From Cytobacillus pseudoceanisediminis (GTDB lineage: Bacteria; Bacillota; Bacilli; Bacillales; Cytobacillaceae): 64,000 bases of DNA. This document shows positions 28,919-38,547 of the stretch, in pieces (position 1 is the stretch's first letter; each line of letters starts with the position of its first letter). The stretch spans positions 372,001 to 436,000 of the forward strand of contig NZ_CP097349.1 in assembly GCF_023516215.1 (NCBI RefSeq), in the 5' to 3' direction. Made by a program: the position numbers and the translations under genes. Under the pieces are notes generated by a model, which was given only the letters and a program-made list of their open reading frames with translations, was not told the DNA's origin and made no database searches.

Positions 28919-29656
28919 ATGGAAGAAAAAGAGTTAAATTTAGTCGAACATCTAGATGAATTAAGAAAAAGACTCATTATAACGGCATCAGCATTTATCC
29001 TGTTTTTTATTGCAGGCTTTGTTTTTGTGGAGGATATTTATAAATGGCTGGTAAGAGACCTGGACGTCAAATTGATTGTCCTGGGTCCAAGTGATATTAT
29101 CTGGGTTTACTTTATGCTTGCTACGGTCATTGCAGTTGCAGGAACAATTCCCGTTCTGGCTTTGCAGATTTGGCTTTTTGTCAAGCCTGCCCTGACAGCC
29201 GCTGAGCGGAAGATTTCTCTTTCTTATGTGCCGGCGCTTTTTATATTGTTCATTATTGGTCTTTGCTTTGGCTATTTTGTCATTTTCCCCACAGTATTGA
29301 GTTTTCTTGTTGAATTGGGTGGAGAAATGTTTGAGGCTAATTTCACTGCGGATAAATATTTCCGCTTTGTCCTAAATATGACTTTGCCTTTTGGAGTTTT
29401 GTTTGAACTCCCTGTAGTCATCATGTTCCTGACTTCGCTTGGAATCATTAATCCTTATGTGCTTACTAAAATCAGGAAGTATGCTTATTTTGTCCTTGTC
29501 GTGATTTCAGTTGTTATATCACCTCCTGACTTCATGTCTGATATTCTTGTCACTATTCCATTGCTTCTGCTTTATGAAATAAGCATCAACTTATCTAAAA
29601 TTGTTTACAAAAGAAAGCTGAAAAAGGCAGAGAATTCAGGAGAGGCATCTTCTTAA
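28919..29656 (+). CDS. tatC: Twin-arginine translocase subunit TatC
   Basis: Receptor for twin-arginine signal peptides. The N-terminal LVEHLDELRKRL motif and about six membrane segments are clear, as is FGYFVIFPTVLSFL and the conserved SPPDFMSDILVTIPLLLLYE near the C-terminus. 245 residues. Follows tatA by 97 bases. Confidence 0.95.
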   Translation: MEEKELNLVEHLDELRKRLIITASAFILFFIAGFVFVEDIYKWLVRDLDVKLIVLGPSDIIWVYFMLATVIAVAGTIPVLALQIWLFVKPALTAAERKISLSYVPALFILFIIGLCFGYFVIFPTVLSFLVELGGEMFEANFTADKYFRFVLNMTLPFGVLFELPVVIMFLTSLGIINPYVLTKIRKYAYFVLVVISVVISPPDFMSDILVTIPLLLLYEISINLSKIVYKRKLKKAENSGEASS

Positions 29657-29706
29657 AAAAATTAATCAGATAGCATAATCAGACACATTTCGAGCCGTAT
29701 TTGGGG

Positions 29707-29712
29707 TATAAT
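29707..29712 (+). promoter_or_regulatory. -10 box (TATAAT) upstream of the YpmP-like gene
   Basis: TATAAT lies 33 bases before the TTG start. The -35 is not clear. It helps reject an earlier in-frame start at 29701. Confidence 0.45.
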
Positions 29713-29745
29713 ATAAACAAACGGGTGAAAAAGAGGATTGATATT

Positions 29746-29997
29746 TTGCTATTTAAAAGCCTAGAGTTCAAAAATGCTGTTGGACAGAAGGTAAAAATTA
29801 TTGAAATTCCTGTATTGGCAAAAGATAGCCCTTATTATTTTATGATCCAAGTCCGTTTGAAAACTTTTATTGCGGCCACTAACGCCAATGAGAAAACACT
29901 TAAGAACCATTCATTTAGAGAATATCTAAAGCGAGTTTTAAAGTGGCCCGTCTATGAAGAGATTTTTAAGACTCCAGAATTAAAAAATAACGCTTAA
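29746..29997 (+). CDS. Small conserved protein, YpmP-like
   Basis: Start TTG 29746 is set by AGAGGA 8 bases upstream and by the -10 box within the longer frame. The 83-residue product is basic, with VKIIEIPVLAKDSPYYFMI and a C-terminal REYLKRVLKWPVYEE. Length and place (after ilvA, before ypmQ) match B. subtilis YpmP, but I do not recognise the sequence with certainty. Function unknown. Confidence 0.6.
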   Translation: MLFKSLEFKNAVGQKVKIIEIPVLAKDSPYYFMIQVRLKTFIAATNANEKTLKNHSFREYLKRVLKWPVYEEIFKTPELKNNA

Positions 29998-30006
29998 CAA
30001 CTTTGA

Positions 30007-30032
30007 TGCCGGCAGCCAGCCGGTATTTTTTT
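30007..30032 (+). terminator. Terminator after the YpmP-like gene
   Basis: Arms TGCCGGC and GCCGGTA with loop AGCCA, then seven Ts. Confidence 0.75.
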
Positions 30033-30139
30033 GGCCACTTGAGGAGGAGAAATAAAGGCTTTATATTTATCGCTTTATTTGTATTTTGCTTAAATGTATA
30101 ATATGAACTAATTGTTAATCCAGGGGAAGTGAAAGCATA

Positions 30140-30985
30140 ATGGCTAAAATTAAAATTGTAACAGATTCTACAGCTGACCTATCCAGCGAATTGATTGAAA
30201 AATTCGATATTGAAGTTGTCCCGCTATCTATTCACATAGAAGGTAATACATACTTGGACCGGGTTGATATTACTCCATCTGAATTCATGAGAAAAATGAA
30301 AGAAGCGGACGAGTTGCCTAAAAGCTCCCAGCCTCCTGCAGGAGTATTAGCTGAGGTGTATGACAGGTTTGGTGACCAAGGCTATGATATTCTCTCTATT
30401 CATATGACTGGCGGAATGAGCGGTACTGTTCAATCAGCAGAAAGTGCAGCAGCTATGTCACATGCAAATGTTACAGTGGTTGATTCAAGATATATATCCA
30501 AAGCACTGGCTTTTCAAGTATTGGAGGCTGCAAAAATGGCCAGCGAAGGGAAAAGTATTCAGGAAATTGTCAGCCGGCTGGAAACCATTCGCAGTAATAC
30601 TAAATTATTTGTAGTAGTAGATACGCTGGAAAATCTTGTGAAAGGCGGAAGAATCGGCAAAGGCAAGGCCATGATCGGGTCCTTGCTGAATATAAAACCA
30701 ATTGCCTCGCTTGAAGGCGGTGTATACACACCAGTTGCCAAAGTAAGAAGCCATACCCAGGTGGCCAAGTATTTGGCCAAGCAATTTGCAGAGGATATCA
30801 AAGGGAAAACAATAAAAGGTGTAGGCCTTGTCCATGCAGAAGGCATTGAGTTAGCTTCTAAACTGAAGAAAATGATTGAAGAGCTGGATGCTGCTGCAGA
30901 AATTGAAATCGAAGAAACAACTCCAATTATCAGTACACATACGGGACCAGGAGCAATTGGATTTATGTATCATCTGGAAGATTAA
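30140..30985 (+). CDS. DegV family fatty-acid-binding protein (second of two)
   Basis: FakB-type lipid carrier. Marks: IVTDSTADLSSELIE at the N-terminus, SSQPPAGVL near residue 64, TGGMSGTVQSAE, VVDSRYISKALAF, LVKGGRIGKGKAMIGSLLNI and ISTHTGPGAIGFMYH at the end. 281 residues. AGGGGAAGTGA lies before the ATG. It stands alone between terminators. Confidence 0.92.
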   Translation: MAKIKIVTDSTADLSSELIEKFDIEVVPLSIHIEGNTYLDRVDITPSEFMRKMKEADELPKSSQPPAGVLAEVYDRFGDQGYDILSIHMTGGMSGTVQSAESAAAMSHANVTVVDSRYISKALAFQVLEAAKMASEGKSIQEIVSRLETIRSNTKLFVVVDTLENLVKGGRIGKGKAMIGSLLNIKPIASLEGGVYTPVAKVRSHTQVAKYLAKQFAEDIKGKTIKGVGLVHAEGIELASKLKKMIEELDAAAEIEIEETTPIISTHTGPGAIGFMYHLED

Positions 30986-30993
30986 TAAAACGG

Positions 30994-31023
30994 ACGCATG
31001 GCTATCAGGCTATGCGTTTTTTT
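30994..31023 (+). terminator. Terminator after the second degV
   Basis: ACGCAT / ATGCGT stem extended by GGC/GCT pairs, followed by seven Ts. The remaining 210 bases to the kinase gene show nothing clear. Confidence 0.75.
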
Positions 31024-31234
31024 GCAGTTTAGGAATTTATAAAATATAACGATGTGAATAACTTTGATGAAAAATTATCTGCATCCAGCTCCTACCCGAT
31101 CAAGGGCCTTCCGTTTTTGACCAGGATATAAATGCTGCACTTTTAAAACTTTGGCGTTTTTAGAGGATTTCAGCAGAATTTTGCCGAAAAAGGTTAGATA
31201 GCTACTTAGAATATAAGGAATCGGTGACTGCTAT

Positions 31235-32851
31235 ATGAAGGATCAAATAAAAAATCTGCCTTTGTTCAGAAAAGTACTGTTATTCTCCTTCCTCATTTCT
31301 ATCTTTGTCACAGTTTTTACAGCAGGCATCAGCTTTATGGTTGAAACCCGGCATCTGGAGAAGCAGCTTACAGATAGAGTGACTGACATGGCTTCTCTTT
31401 GGAGCTCTGTTATAGAGTACAAAGATGTTGAAAAAGTAAAGGAATATCAGGATCCGTCCGATCCGGCTTATAAAAGGCTGCAACATGTTATTTCATTGGT
31501 AAATGAAAAGGCAGCCTATTCAAATGCTTCACTGCTGATGCCGGAAAAAAGTGATGATAACTCGGTAAAGTTATTAGTAACTTCCAAAAGCTCTAAAGAA
31601 ATGGGCCTGGAATCATTTTCATTTTATTCGGCAAGTGACGATTTTATAGATGGTTTAACGGAAGCTGTGCAGAAGAGAAGTACTGCATCCAGTAAGGTTT
31701 ATCAGGATCAGTTTGGCACCTGGATTTCTGCCTTTTCACCTATTGTGGACTCTAAAGGAAATATTATTGCCATATTATGTATCGATATTGATGCTGCTGT
31801 GCTGAAATCGATTCAAAGAGATTTAGCCCTTTATTTATCAGGCTTATTTTTAATCATTATCTTTTTAGTATATTTTGTTTTGAAACGGGGTCTTAAAAAA
31901 GTATTAGAGCCAATTAATGATATTATTTCAGGTTTTAAAGAAGTCAGCAGCGGTAACTTTAACGTAAAGTTAAAGCCTTCTAATCAAGCAGATTTAGGCA
32001 TTCTTTCAGAGAGATTTAACTTTATGACCACCCGGCTGGCTATCCTTTTTGAAAGACTGTCTGCCACTTCCGAGCAATTTGGGACAGTGCCAAGGAATAC
32101 TCCCTCTTCACATCGCTTTGAAGAAGCAATAGGGGAAATGGAGCATATCATGGAAAGGACAAAGATTCTTAAAGAGCTGCAAAGAGCTGAAAAGATGAAC
32201 GCAATTGGCCAGCTTGCTGCTTCGGTGGCACATGAAATCAGAAACCCAATGACGGTAGTAAAAGGATTTCTACAAATTTTTTTGGCTAAGGAAGAAATGA
32301 CCGAAGAAGAAAAAATGTACATAAAGCTTATGATTGATGAGATGGATAGGGCGGAAACAATCATAAATGATTATTTATCCCTTGCCAAACCTGATATAGA
32401 ACAAGTAGAGGCAATTAATGCCGGAGAACTTGCTGCCGGTGTAATTGATCTAATGAACTCTTATGCCATGATGTCAAAAAATATATCTGTTGCTTCCGAG
32501 ATATCTGAAGGTATATGGATACAAGGGAATGCCAGTGAGTTAAAGCAGGTTTTGATCAATATTTATAAAAACGGCATTGAAGCCATGAAAAATGGGGGCT
32601 GTTTGTCACTTTCGGTATCCACTGAAGGTATATATGGTGTTTTTGAAATTTCTGATACCGGGATTGGTATGACAAGAGAAGAAATGGATAGATTGGGAAC
32701 CGCTTTTTATTCTTTGAAAGAAAAGGGAACTGGGATGGGCCTGCTGGTATGCTACCAAATTGTCGACCGGATGAAGGGACGTATTGAGGTTAATAGTGAA
32801 AAAGGAAAAGGAACGGTATTCCGGATATTCATTCCGCTGGCAATTGATTAG
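31235..32851 (+). CDS. Membrane sensor histidine kinase (sporulation-kinase-like)
   Basis: N-terminal membrane helix (residues 13-33), an extracellular sensing region of about 160 residues, a second helix near 195-215, a HAMP linker (FKEVSSGNFNVKLKP), then a HisKA domain with the phospho-acceptor in VAHEIRNPMTVVKGFLQ. The ATPase boxes are IYKNGIEAMKNGG (N box), DTGIGM (G1) and GTGMGLLV (G2). This H-box type is shared with KinA-KinE of the Spo0A phosphorelay. No response regulator lies next to it, also typical of phosphorelay kinases; the signal is unknown. 538 residues. Confidence 0.9.
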   Translation: MKDQIKNLPLFRKVLLFSFLISIFVTVFTAGISFMVETRHLEKQLTDRVTDMASLWSSVIEYKDVEKVKEYQDPSDPAYKRLQHVISLVNEKAAYSNASLLMPEKSDDNSVKLLVTSKSSKEMGLESFSFYSASDDFIDGLTEAVQKRSTASSKVYQDQFGTWISAFSPIVDSKGNIIAILCIDIDAAVLKSIQRDLALYLSGLFLIIIFLVYFVLKRGLKKVLEPINDIISGFKEVSSGNFNVKLKPSNQADLGILSERFNFMTTRLAILFERLSATSEQFGTVPRNTPSSHRFEEAIGEMEHIMERTKILKELQRAEKMNAIGQLAASVAHEIRNPMTVVKGFLQIFLAKEEMTEEEKMYIKLMIDEMDRAETIINDYLSLAKPDIEQVEAINAGELAAGVIDLMNSYAMMSKNISVASEISEGIWIQGNASELKQVLINIYKNGIEAMKNGGCLSLSVSTEGIYGVFEISDTGIGMTREEMDRLGTAFYSLKEKGTGMGLLVCYQIVDRMKGRIEVNSEKGKGTVFRIFIPLAID

Positions 32852-32934
32852 ATTTATAGAGCTTTATCCTGTAATTGAAAATATTTGCCATTCTTGTTTA
32901 TCCCCCGAATAAAATGAATTATGGGGGTGTAGGG

Positions 32935-33914
32935 TTGAAGAAAAAAATGTCCTTTTATTCAGTGACTTTGGAATAGATGATTTTGTTGCGGTGATCTTTG
33001 CCTTTTTCTCAGAAGAAATCAATATCGTGGGGATTGTTGCTGATTATGGAAATGTATCAAGGGAAGATGCCATCCGAAATGCTGCATACCTGCAAGAAGT
33101 AACTGGACACAAGGAAATTCCTGTATTCAGCGGAGCTGTTTTGCCATTAACCGGGGAAGTTCCGGTGTATTATCCTGACGTCCACGGTATAGAGGGACTC
33201 GGCCCGATTGTGCCGAATCTGGAGAATTCCAATGACATATTTGAAAATTTTGATGATTTCAAAGACCTGATCCAGAAGTATGAAAATGATATAATTATAG
33301 TAAATGTAGGCAGGCTTTCATCACTGGCTGCGGCATTTATTCTTTACCCTGGACTCATGAGTAAAGTCAGTGACTTTTACATAATGGGAGGGGCATTTAA
33401 TGTTCCTGGCAATGTGACTCCGGTAGCTGAAGCAAATTTTTATGGTGATCCATATGCGGCCAATGTCGTGTTTGCGAATGCACCGAAGAAAATTCATATT
33501 CTTCCTTTGGATGTAACGATGTCTGCAATCATTACACCAGCTGTTGTCGACGCCCTTGATGCTTATTATCAGTCTGTACAAAATAAAGTAGGCTTGCTTA
33601 TTAAGCCTATGGTTGATTATTATTTTCATTTTTATAAAGGAACCTCCCCTGGCATAAGCGGCAGTCCCCTGCACGATTTGTTAACCTTTTGGGCAATGCT
33701 AGAAGAAGCTGAAATTCAATATATGGAAGTCCCGGTAAAAATAATTGTCAACAGAGGGGAGGCGTTCGGCCAGAGCATTGGAGATTTTAGGAATGCACCT
33801 CCTGAAGATAAGATGAAATACCGGATTCATCGGATTGCTGTACAATTTAATTATTCAAGTTTTATCAGGAAATTTTATGAGATAATGACCAATCATAAAA
33901 CGAAAACACCCTAA
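32935..33914 (+). CDS. Inosine-uridine-type nucleoside hydrolase, frameshifted near the start
   Basis: Cleaves ribonucleosides to base and ribose. The metal site is normally DxDxGxDD; here LLFSDFGIDDFVAV keeps most of it. Other motifs: GIVADYGNVSREDAIRNA, YIMGGAFNVPGNVTPVAEAN (ribose and Ca binding), and SPLHDLLTFW with the catalytic-region His-Asp. Start TTG 32935 behind GGGTGTAGGG. The A-run 32941-32947 lacks one A, and restoring it joins the start to NVLLFSDFG for 326 residues. As sequenced only a GTG at 32991 is in frame, which would lose the metal site. Confidence 0.82.
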
Positions 33915-34072
33915 AAGGAAAAATGTGTTTATGCGGATGCTTCCGGCTTATCCCGCTATTTCTTAAAAAAGAGGCAAAAGCTTCTATTCACAAGTTTGTC
34001 ACAAGTACTTCTTTCTTCTTTCAAGAATATTTGCTAAAATTAGCATCGTAACTAATTAAAGCAGGTGAATGT

Positions 34073-34654
34073 ATGAGAAAAAGAGTTTTTGCCATTATCG
34101 TTTCAGTTTTTATGCTTTTAGTCCTTTCAGCATGTGGACAGAGTGGCATAAAGGATGCGTTAAACTGGGAACTTGCAGATTTTAAGTATACAAATCAGGA
34201 CAATCAGGAAATTGGTTTAAAGGATCTTGAAGGCAAGGTATGGGTTGCGGACTTTATTTTTACTAACTGTGAAGATGTATGTATGCCAATGACAGCTAAT
34301 ATGAAGAAGCTTCAGGATTTGGCTAAGAAGGAAGGCATTAAAAATATCGAATTTGTTTCTTTCAGTGTTGACCCCAAGGTTGATACACCGGAGGTATTAA
34401 AGGAATTTGCATCAACATACAATGCAGATTTCACCAATTGGCATTTTCTGACCGGCTATTCCCAGGAAGAAATTGAAAAGTATGCTATGGAATATTTCAA
34501 AGCCATTGTGAAAAAGCCGCAAACAGGCGATCAGGTTATCCATGGAACTGATTTTTACCTTGTTGACCAGAACGGCAATGTAATGAAATATTATACCGGT
34601 CTTAATGAAATTCCATTAGATGAAATAATGAATGATATTAAAGCCTTGCAATAG
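34073..34654 (+). CDS. ypmQ: SCO1/SenC family copper-chaperone lipoprotein (YpmQ)
   Basis: Membrane-anchored, thioredoxin-like protein that helps assemble the CuA centre of cytochrome oxidase. The lipobox is LSACG near residue 20. The copper-binding cysteines lie in FTNCEDVCMPMT, and the third ligand His in IHGTDFYLVDQNG. 193 residues. Same place, upstream of ypmR-ypmS, as in B. subtilis. Confidence 0.93.
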   Translation: MRKRVFAIIVSVFMLLVLSACGQSGIKDALNWELADFKYTNQDNQEIGLKDLEGKVWVADFIFTNCEDVCMPMTANMKKLQDLAKKEGIKNIEFVSFSVDPKVDTPEVLKEFASTYNADFTNWHFLTGYSQEEIEKYAMEYFKAIVKKPQTGDQVIHGTDFYLVDQNGNVMKYYTGLNEIPLDEIMNDIKALQ

Positions 34655-34676
34655 ACCTTGGAAAAGGTCTATTTTT
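34652..34676 (+). terminator. Terminator after ypmQ
   Basis: TAGACCTT / AAGGTCTA stem starting at the stop codon, followed by five Ts. Confidence 0.7.
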
Positions 34677-34776
34677 CTTTTCAGATAAGCCCGGGAACCT
34701 TCCGGGCAAAAGCTAATTCTTTTTAATAGTAAAGTACATGTTATAATATGATTGAATTATATAGGCAGGTGATAGT

Positions 34777-35615
34777 ATGATAAAAAAATTCACCTTCATC
34801 TTTTTGATCATGCTTCTTCTCGCCTCCTGCAGTTCCTCAAACAACAGCGAAATCATTCATTCTGAAAAAGAATCTAAACTTGCACTTAAAGAGGAGATTC
34901 CCTTCGACTTTTTTCCAAGAAATATTACTGTTGCTGCAGTAGGGGACTCTTTAACCCAGGGGTTGGAGACAGTACTGAACGCGGAGGCTACGTGCCATAT
35001 CTTGAAATGTCACTGGAAAAAGACAAAAGTGTGCAAGACGCTGTTTTTTATAATTTTGGAGTAAGAGGCAATCGTTCCGATCAATTATTGAAAAAGCTAG
35101 GGACTGAAGAAGTAAAAGATGTTGTGAAGAGTGCAGACGCGGTCATCATAACCATTGGCGGAAATGATGTGATGAAAGTAGTCCGCGAGAATTTTTCAAA
35201 CCTAAAGCTGAGAGCTTTTGTTAAGGAAAAGAAAAAATATGAGCAGAATCTGATTGATGTTTTAGATGCGATTAAAGAGGTAAACCCTAATAGTAAAATC
35301 ATTTTAATAGGATTATATAATCCCTTCTTAAAATGGTTTTCCGAAATAACGGAAATAAATGATATTCTTGAAGATTGGAATGTCACAAGCCAGACAATAT
35401 TAAAAAAGTATCCGGGAACCTATTTTGTTGAAATAGATGATATTTTCGAAAATACCGATGATAATCTTTTATATACAGACTATTTTCACCCAAATGACAA
35501 AGGATATGAATTAATAGCTGACCGAGTTCATCAAATCCTCACAGAAGAAGTTCTGAAAGAAATTCCGTATAAAAGGAAAGCAGAAGGAAATGGAGAGAAG
35601 ATTATTGAAAGATAG
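34777..35615 (+). CDS. ypmR: SGNH/GDSL hydrolase lipoprotein YpmR, frameshifted
   Basis: Secreted esterase or acyl-hydrolase fold. Lipobox LLASCS at residues 14-19. Block I AAVGDSLTQG holds the nucleophile Ser, block III is ITIGGNDV, and block V YFHPNDKGYE gives the Asp-His pair. The G-run 34959-34962 lacks one G; restored, the frame reads GDSTERGGYVPYLE and yields 279 residues. It overlaps ypmS by 26 bases, so they are coupled. Confidence 0.87.
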
Positions 35616-36186
35616 CAAATGGAAAAAGCTGTTTTTTGCGCTGCTGGTCATTAATGCACTCATCTTAATTGTGCTGTTTATTTTTATCAGCATGCCGGCA
35701 GATGATGAAGGCTATACAGCGATCACCGAGAATAGTGATAATTATGTTCCTTTTAACATAAAAGCCAATAAAGAAGACTTGAATAGAGTCATTAACCACT
35801 ATCTTGAAAAAGAAGGACTGACAGGGGCAATAGATTATAAAGTTCTCTTGAATGATGAAGTTGATTTATATGGCACAATCCCTTTTTTCAGCCAGGATTT
35901 GCAAATGAAATTATCATTTGAACCAGAAGCCTTGGAGAATGGGGATGTTGTCCTCCAGCAAAAGTCCATATCTGTAGGGCAGCTGAATCTTCCTGTATCA
36001 CATGTCCTAAAGCTGGTAAAAGACCGCTACAAGGTTCCAGAAGGGGTCACAATCCAGCCGCAGAAAGAACGAATTTATGTGTCGCTGCAGGAGATGAAGC
36101 TGAAAAGTGATGTGAAAGTAAAAGTGGATGAATTTAATTTAAAGCAGGATGATATTCGTTTTACCCTTCTTGTGCCGGTTAAATGA
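35590..36186 (+). CDS. ypmS: YpmS family membrane-anchored protein (DUF2140)
   Basis: N-terminal membrane helix (KLFFALLVINALILIVLFIFI, residues 13-33), then an extracellular domain with VPFNIKANKEDLNRVINHYL and the repeated LYGTIPFFSQDL pattern of DUF2140. Function unknown. 198 residues. The ATG lies in ypmR, preceded by GAAGGAA. Closed by a bidirectional terminator. Confidence 0.88.
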   Translation: MERRLLKDSKWKKLFFALLVINALILIVLFIFISMPADDEGYTAITENSDNYVPFNIKANKEDLNRVINHYLEKEGLTGAIDYKVLLNDEVDLYGTIPFFSQDLQMKLSFEPEALENGDVVLQQKSISVGQLNLPVSHVLKLVKDRYKVPEGVTIQPQKERIYVSLQEMKLKSDVKVKVDEFNLKQDDIRFTLLVPVK

Positions 36187-36187
36187 G

Positions 36188-36220
36188 AAAAGGGAATCCT
36201 TTCGCAAAGGATTCCTTTTT
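36188..36220. terminator. Bidirectional terminator between ypmS and the DUF4397 gene
   Basis: GGAATCCTTT / AAAGGATTCC with a CGC loop and T or A runs on either side. Confidence 0.82.
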
Positions 36221-36243
36221 CTGTTAATGGGTATTTGAACCCA

Positions 36244-37002
36244 TTAGTCTGGAATCAGAATTGCTTCAAGCACAGGCTCATTGGCAACAGAACCTACAGC
36301 CAATAGGGTGTAAGCCTGGTCTGCTTGAAATTGCATCCGAGGAATTGCCAGGGCTACATTGGGGGTGCCTGAAATCCTTGCTTCCAAGTCGACAGTCATT
36401 GGAGTTAAGGCCAGATATTTGCTTGCCTGCCTGAAAGCGATATTGGGAAAAACGACATCCCGGTTTTTTACGGCGATATCAACCGCAGGAGCATCAGCTG
36501 AAAGATGGGCAAATCTGACTTTTGTTTCTCCAGCAGGCACTTCATGGTGGTCTTCTAAAATAACAAGCTTTAATTTCGATGCAATTCCTGCGGCAGCAAT
36601 TGTATAAGCCTTACCTGCGGCAGCAATGATTTTTCTGCTTAGAAGCGTGGACACCATATTGCCTGCTCGATATATGTCTATCTGATGCTTGCCGGCTGGC
36701 AGGGAAGCATAGCCGCTTGCTTCTTTATAGTGGAAGTCCTTCAAAATACGCGTACCGTCTACATAAATATCAACCTGACCGGCATCAGGTGAACCATGAA
36801 AGATCCGTACTTTTGCCTGCTGTCCCTCAGAAGGCTGCTGGTTTTGTGTCCGCATTATTTGAAAAGCCTGATTCAGGCAATGTAAATGTTTATAGTAATA
36901 AGCAATATGCTGTGCAGGATCAATATATTTAAAATACTGCGAAAGAAGATCATACTTAGCTGCTCTTTGGAAGTACCATTGCCGATTTCTCTCTGAAGCC
37001 AT
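36244..37002 (-). CDS. DUF4397 domain-containing protein
   Basis: Two tandem DUF4397 beta-sandwich units: AKVRIFHGSPDAGQVDIYVD and TKVRFAHLSADAPAVDIAVK each start with the diagnostic RxxHxSPDAPxVDI motif. No signal peptide is seen, though DUF4397 proteins are usually surface-associated. The start is chosen at ATG 37002 because AGGAGGGAGA lies just upstream; the longer frame to 37059 has no such site. N-terminal ERNRQWYFQRAAKYDLLSQY and YFKYIDPAQHIAYYYKH look helical. 252 residues. Confidence 0.85.
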   Translation of the reverse strand: MASERNRQWYFQRAAKYDLLSQYFKYIDPAQHIAYYYKHLHCLNQAFQIMRTQNQQPSEGQQAKVRIFHGSPDAGQVDIYVDGTRILKDFHYKEASGYASLPAGKHQIDIYRAGNMVSTLLSRKIIAAAGKAYTIAAAGIASKLKLVILEDHHEVPAGETKVRFAHLSADAPAVDIAVKNRDVVFPNIAFRQASKYLALTPMTVDLEARISGTPNVALAIPRMQFQADQAYTLLAVGSVANEPVLEAILIPD

Positions 37003-37152
37003 GCTTCTCCCTCCTAAATCTGCTCCAATAACATATGCTTCTGACTGGATGAATGCCACATGGGGAAAATGAAGTAGAGAAAAAAATAGGCTTTACTTCT
37101 GGTGCAATATTCCATATAATATAAACAAATAAACGAAAGCGGGTGATGTGCT

Positions 37153-37224
37153 ATGAAAAGAGAAATTTATGCAAATACGTTCATTGTAAAAAATTCAGGC
37201 ACAGCCCAAATGGAGATCGTTTAA
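37153..37224 (+). CDS. Possible 23-residue peptide in its own small transcription unit
   Basis: ATG 37153 is preceded by GCGGGTGATG and, further up, by a TATAAT-type box near 37117. The product begins MKREIYANTF and ends QMEIV. It is followed by a clear terminator. Not recognised; given the indels in this window it could also be a broken longer gene. Confidence 0.4.
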   Translation: MKREIYANTFIVKNSGTAQMEIV

Positions 37225-37272
37225 TCGAGCGGAACAGTTAGTTTTCCACTGCTTATTGAACCTTGCATTATT

Positions 37273-37303
37273 AAACCATGGGCTGATTGCCTATGGTTTT
37301 TTG
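37273..37303 (+). terminator. Terminator upstream of rsgA
   Basis: Eleven-base arms AAACCATGGGC and GCCTATGGTTT, then Ts. It closes the small unit and isolates rsgA. Confidence 0.8.
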
Positions 37304-37342
37304 TATGTAAATTAAATTTCTATAAGCATGGAGGAACAAACA

Positions 37343-38371
37343 TTGACAATCAATAAATTTGGATTTAATAACTTTTTTAAAGAGGCTTTTTCAGTGTATG
37401 AAGATAAAGATTATCAAATTGGCCGTGTTGCACTAGAGCATAAAAGAATGTATCGCGTTTGGACAGATAACTCTGAAATGCTTTGCGAAGTATCAGGGAA
37501 GTTTTCTTTCAGTGCATCTTCAAGGGAAGATTATCCTGCTGTCGGTGACTGGGTTGTCATCAAAGAAAGGGCAGGAGAACAGCGAGGGACGATTCATGCT
37601 GTCCTTCCAAGAAAAAGCAAATTTTCACGGAAAACTGCAGGGATGAATACTGAAGAGCAAATTGTAGCAGCCAATGTAGACACTATTTTCCTTGTTAATT
37701 CTCTTAACGAGGATCTTAATTTAAGGAGATTGGAACGTTATTTGCTTTTATCATGGGAAAGCGGGGCAAATCCTGTTATAGTTCTTACCAAGGCTGATCT
37801 TTGTGAAAATCTGGAGGATCAGCTTGCTGATGTGGATAGTGTCGCCATGGGTGTTCCTGTTATCTCAATCAGCGTCATTGAAGAGAAGGGAATAGACCAG
37901 CTTAAGCCTTTTTTAGAGCCAGGAAAAACAATCGCCTTACTCGGCTCTTCAGGCGTAGGGAAATCCACTCTTACAAATTACCTTCTTGGCGAGGATAAGC
38001 AAAAAGTCCAGGATATTAGGATTAGTGATGATAAAGGAAAGCATACAACTACCCATCGGGAGCTCATCCTGCTGCCTGACGGTGCCATATTAATTGATAC
38101 TCCAGGAATGAGAGAGCTTCAGCTGTGGGAAAGTGAAAATGGGCTTTCTGAAAGCTTCACAGATATTGAGCAAGCCGCTGAAAACTGCAGGTTCAGGGAC
38201 TGTACACATGAAAATGAGCCAGGCTGTGCTGTGCATAGGTTGATAGAGGATGGAGACATATCAGGGGAACGTCTTAACAGCTATAAAAAGCTTCTCAAGG
38301 AACTCGCTTATCTGGACAGAAAGCAGGATAAGAGAGCCCAATCTGAAGAACGCAAACGCTGGAAAAAGTGA
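37343..38371 (+). CDS. rsgA: Ribosome small subunit-dependent GTPase A
   Basis: Circularly permuted GTPase that checks late 30S maturation. Motif order G4 LTKADL, G1 GSSGVGKSTLTN, G3 DTPGMREL is the permuted signature. The N-terminal OB fold (residues 35-90) and the zinc knuckle CRFRDCTHENEPGC are present. Start TTG 37343 is set by GGAGGAAC; an ATG at 37328 would overlap that site. About 342 residues, nearer the E. coli-type length than the 298 of B. subtilis YloQ, so it may be a second RsgA paralogue. Confidence 0.93.
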   Translation: MTINKFGFNNFFKEAFSVYEDKDYQIGRVALEHKRMYRVWTDNSEMLCEVSGKFSFSASSREDYPAVGDWVVIKERAGEQRGTIHAVLPRKSKFSRKTAGMNTEEQIVAANVDTIFLVNSLNEDLNLRRLERYLLLSWESGANPVIVLTKADLCENLEDQLADVDSVAMGVPVISISVIEEKGIDQLKPFLEPGKTIALLGSSGVGKSTLTNYLLGEDKQKVQDIRISDDKGKHTTTHRELILLPDGAILIDTPGMRELQLWESENGLSESFTDIEQAAENCRFRDCTHENEPGCAVHRLIEDGDISGERLNSYKKLLKELAYLDRKQDKRAQSEERKRWKK

Positions 38372-38415
38372 GTGCCGGAGCAAAGAACAAAAGAATGTGA
38401 AAATTCATAAACCTC

Positions 38416-38445
38416 AGAAACCTCTTCGCTAAAGAGGTTTCTTTT
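38416..38445 (+). terminator. Terminator after rsgA
   Basis: AGAAACCTCTT / AAGAGGTTTCT stem, then Ts. Confidence 0.82.
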
Positions 38446-38547
38446 GCATATAAGGAATCTTTTCATTAATCTTATGTATATAGCTTTAAATTATCATTCT
38501 AAGGGAAAAAGTAAAAGATAGAAAAGTGCCGGAAAGAGGTGGAGTAA

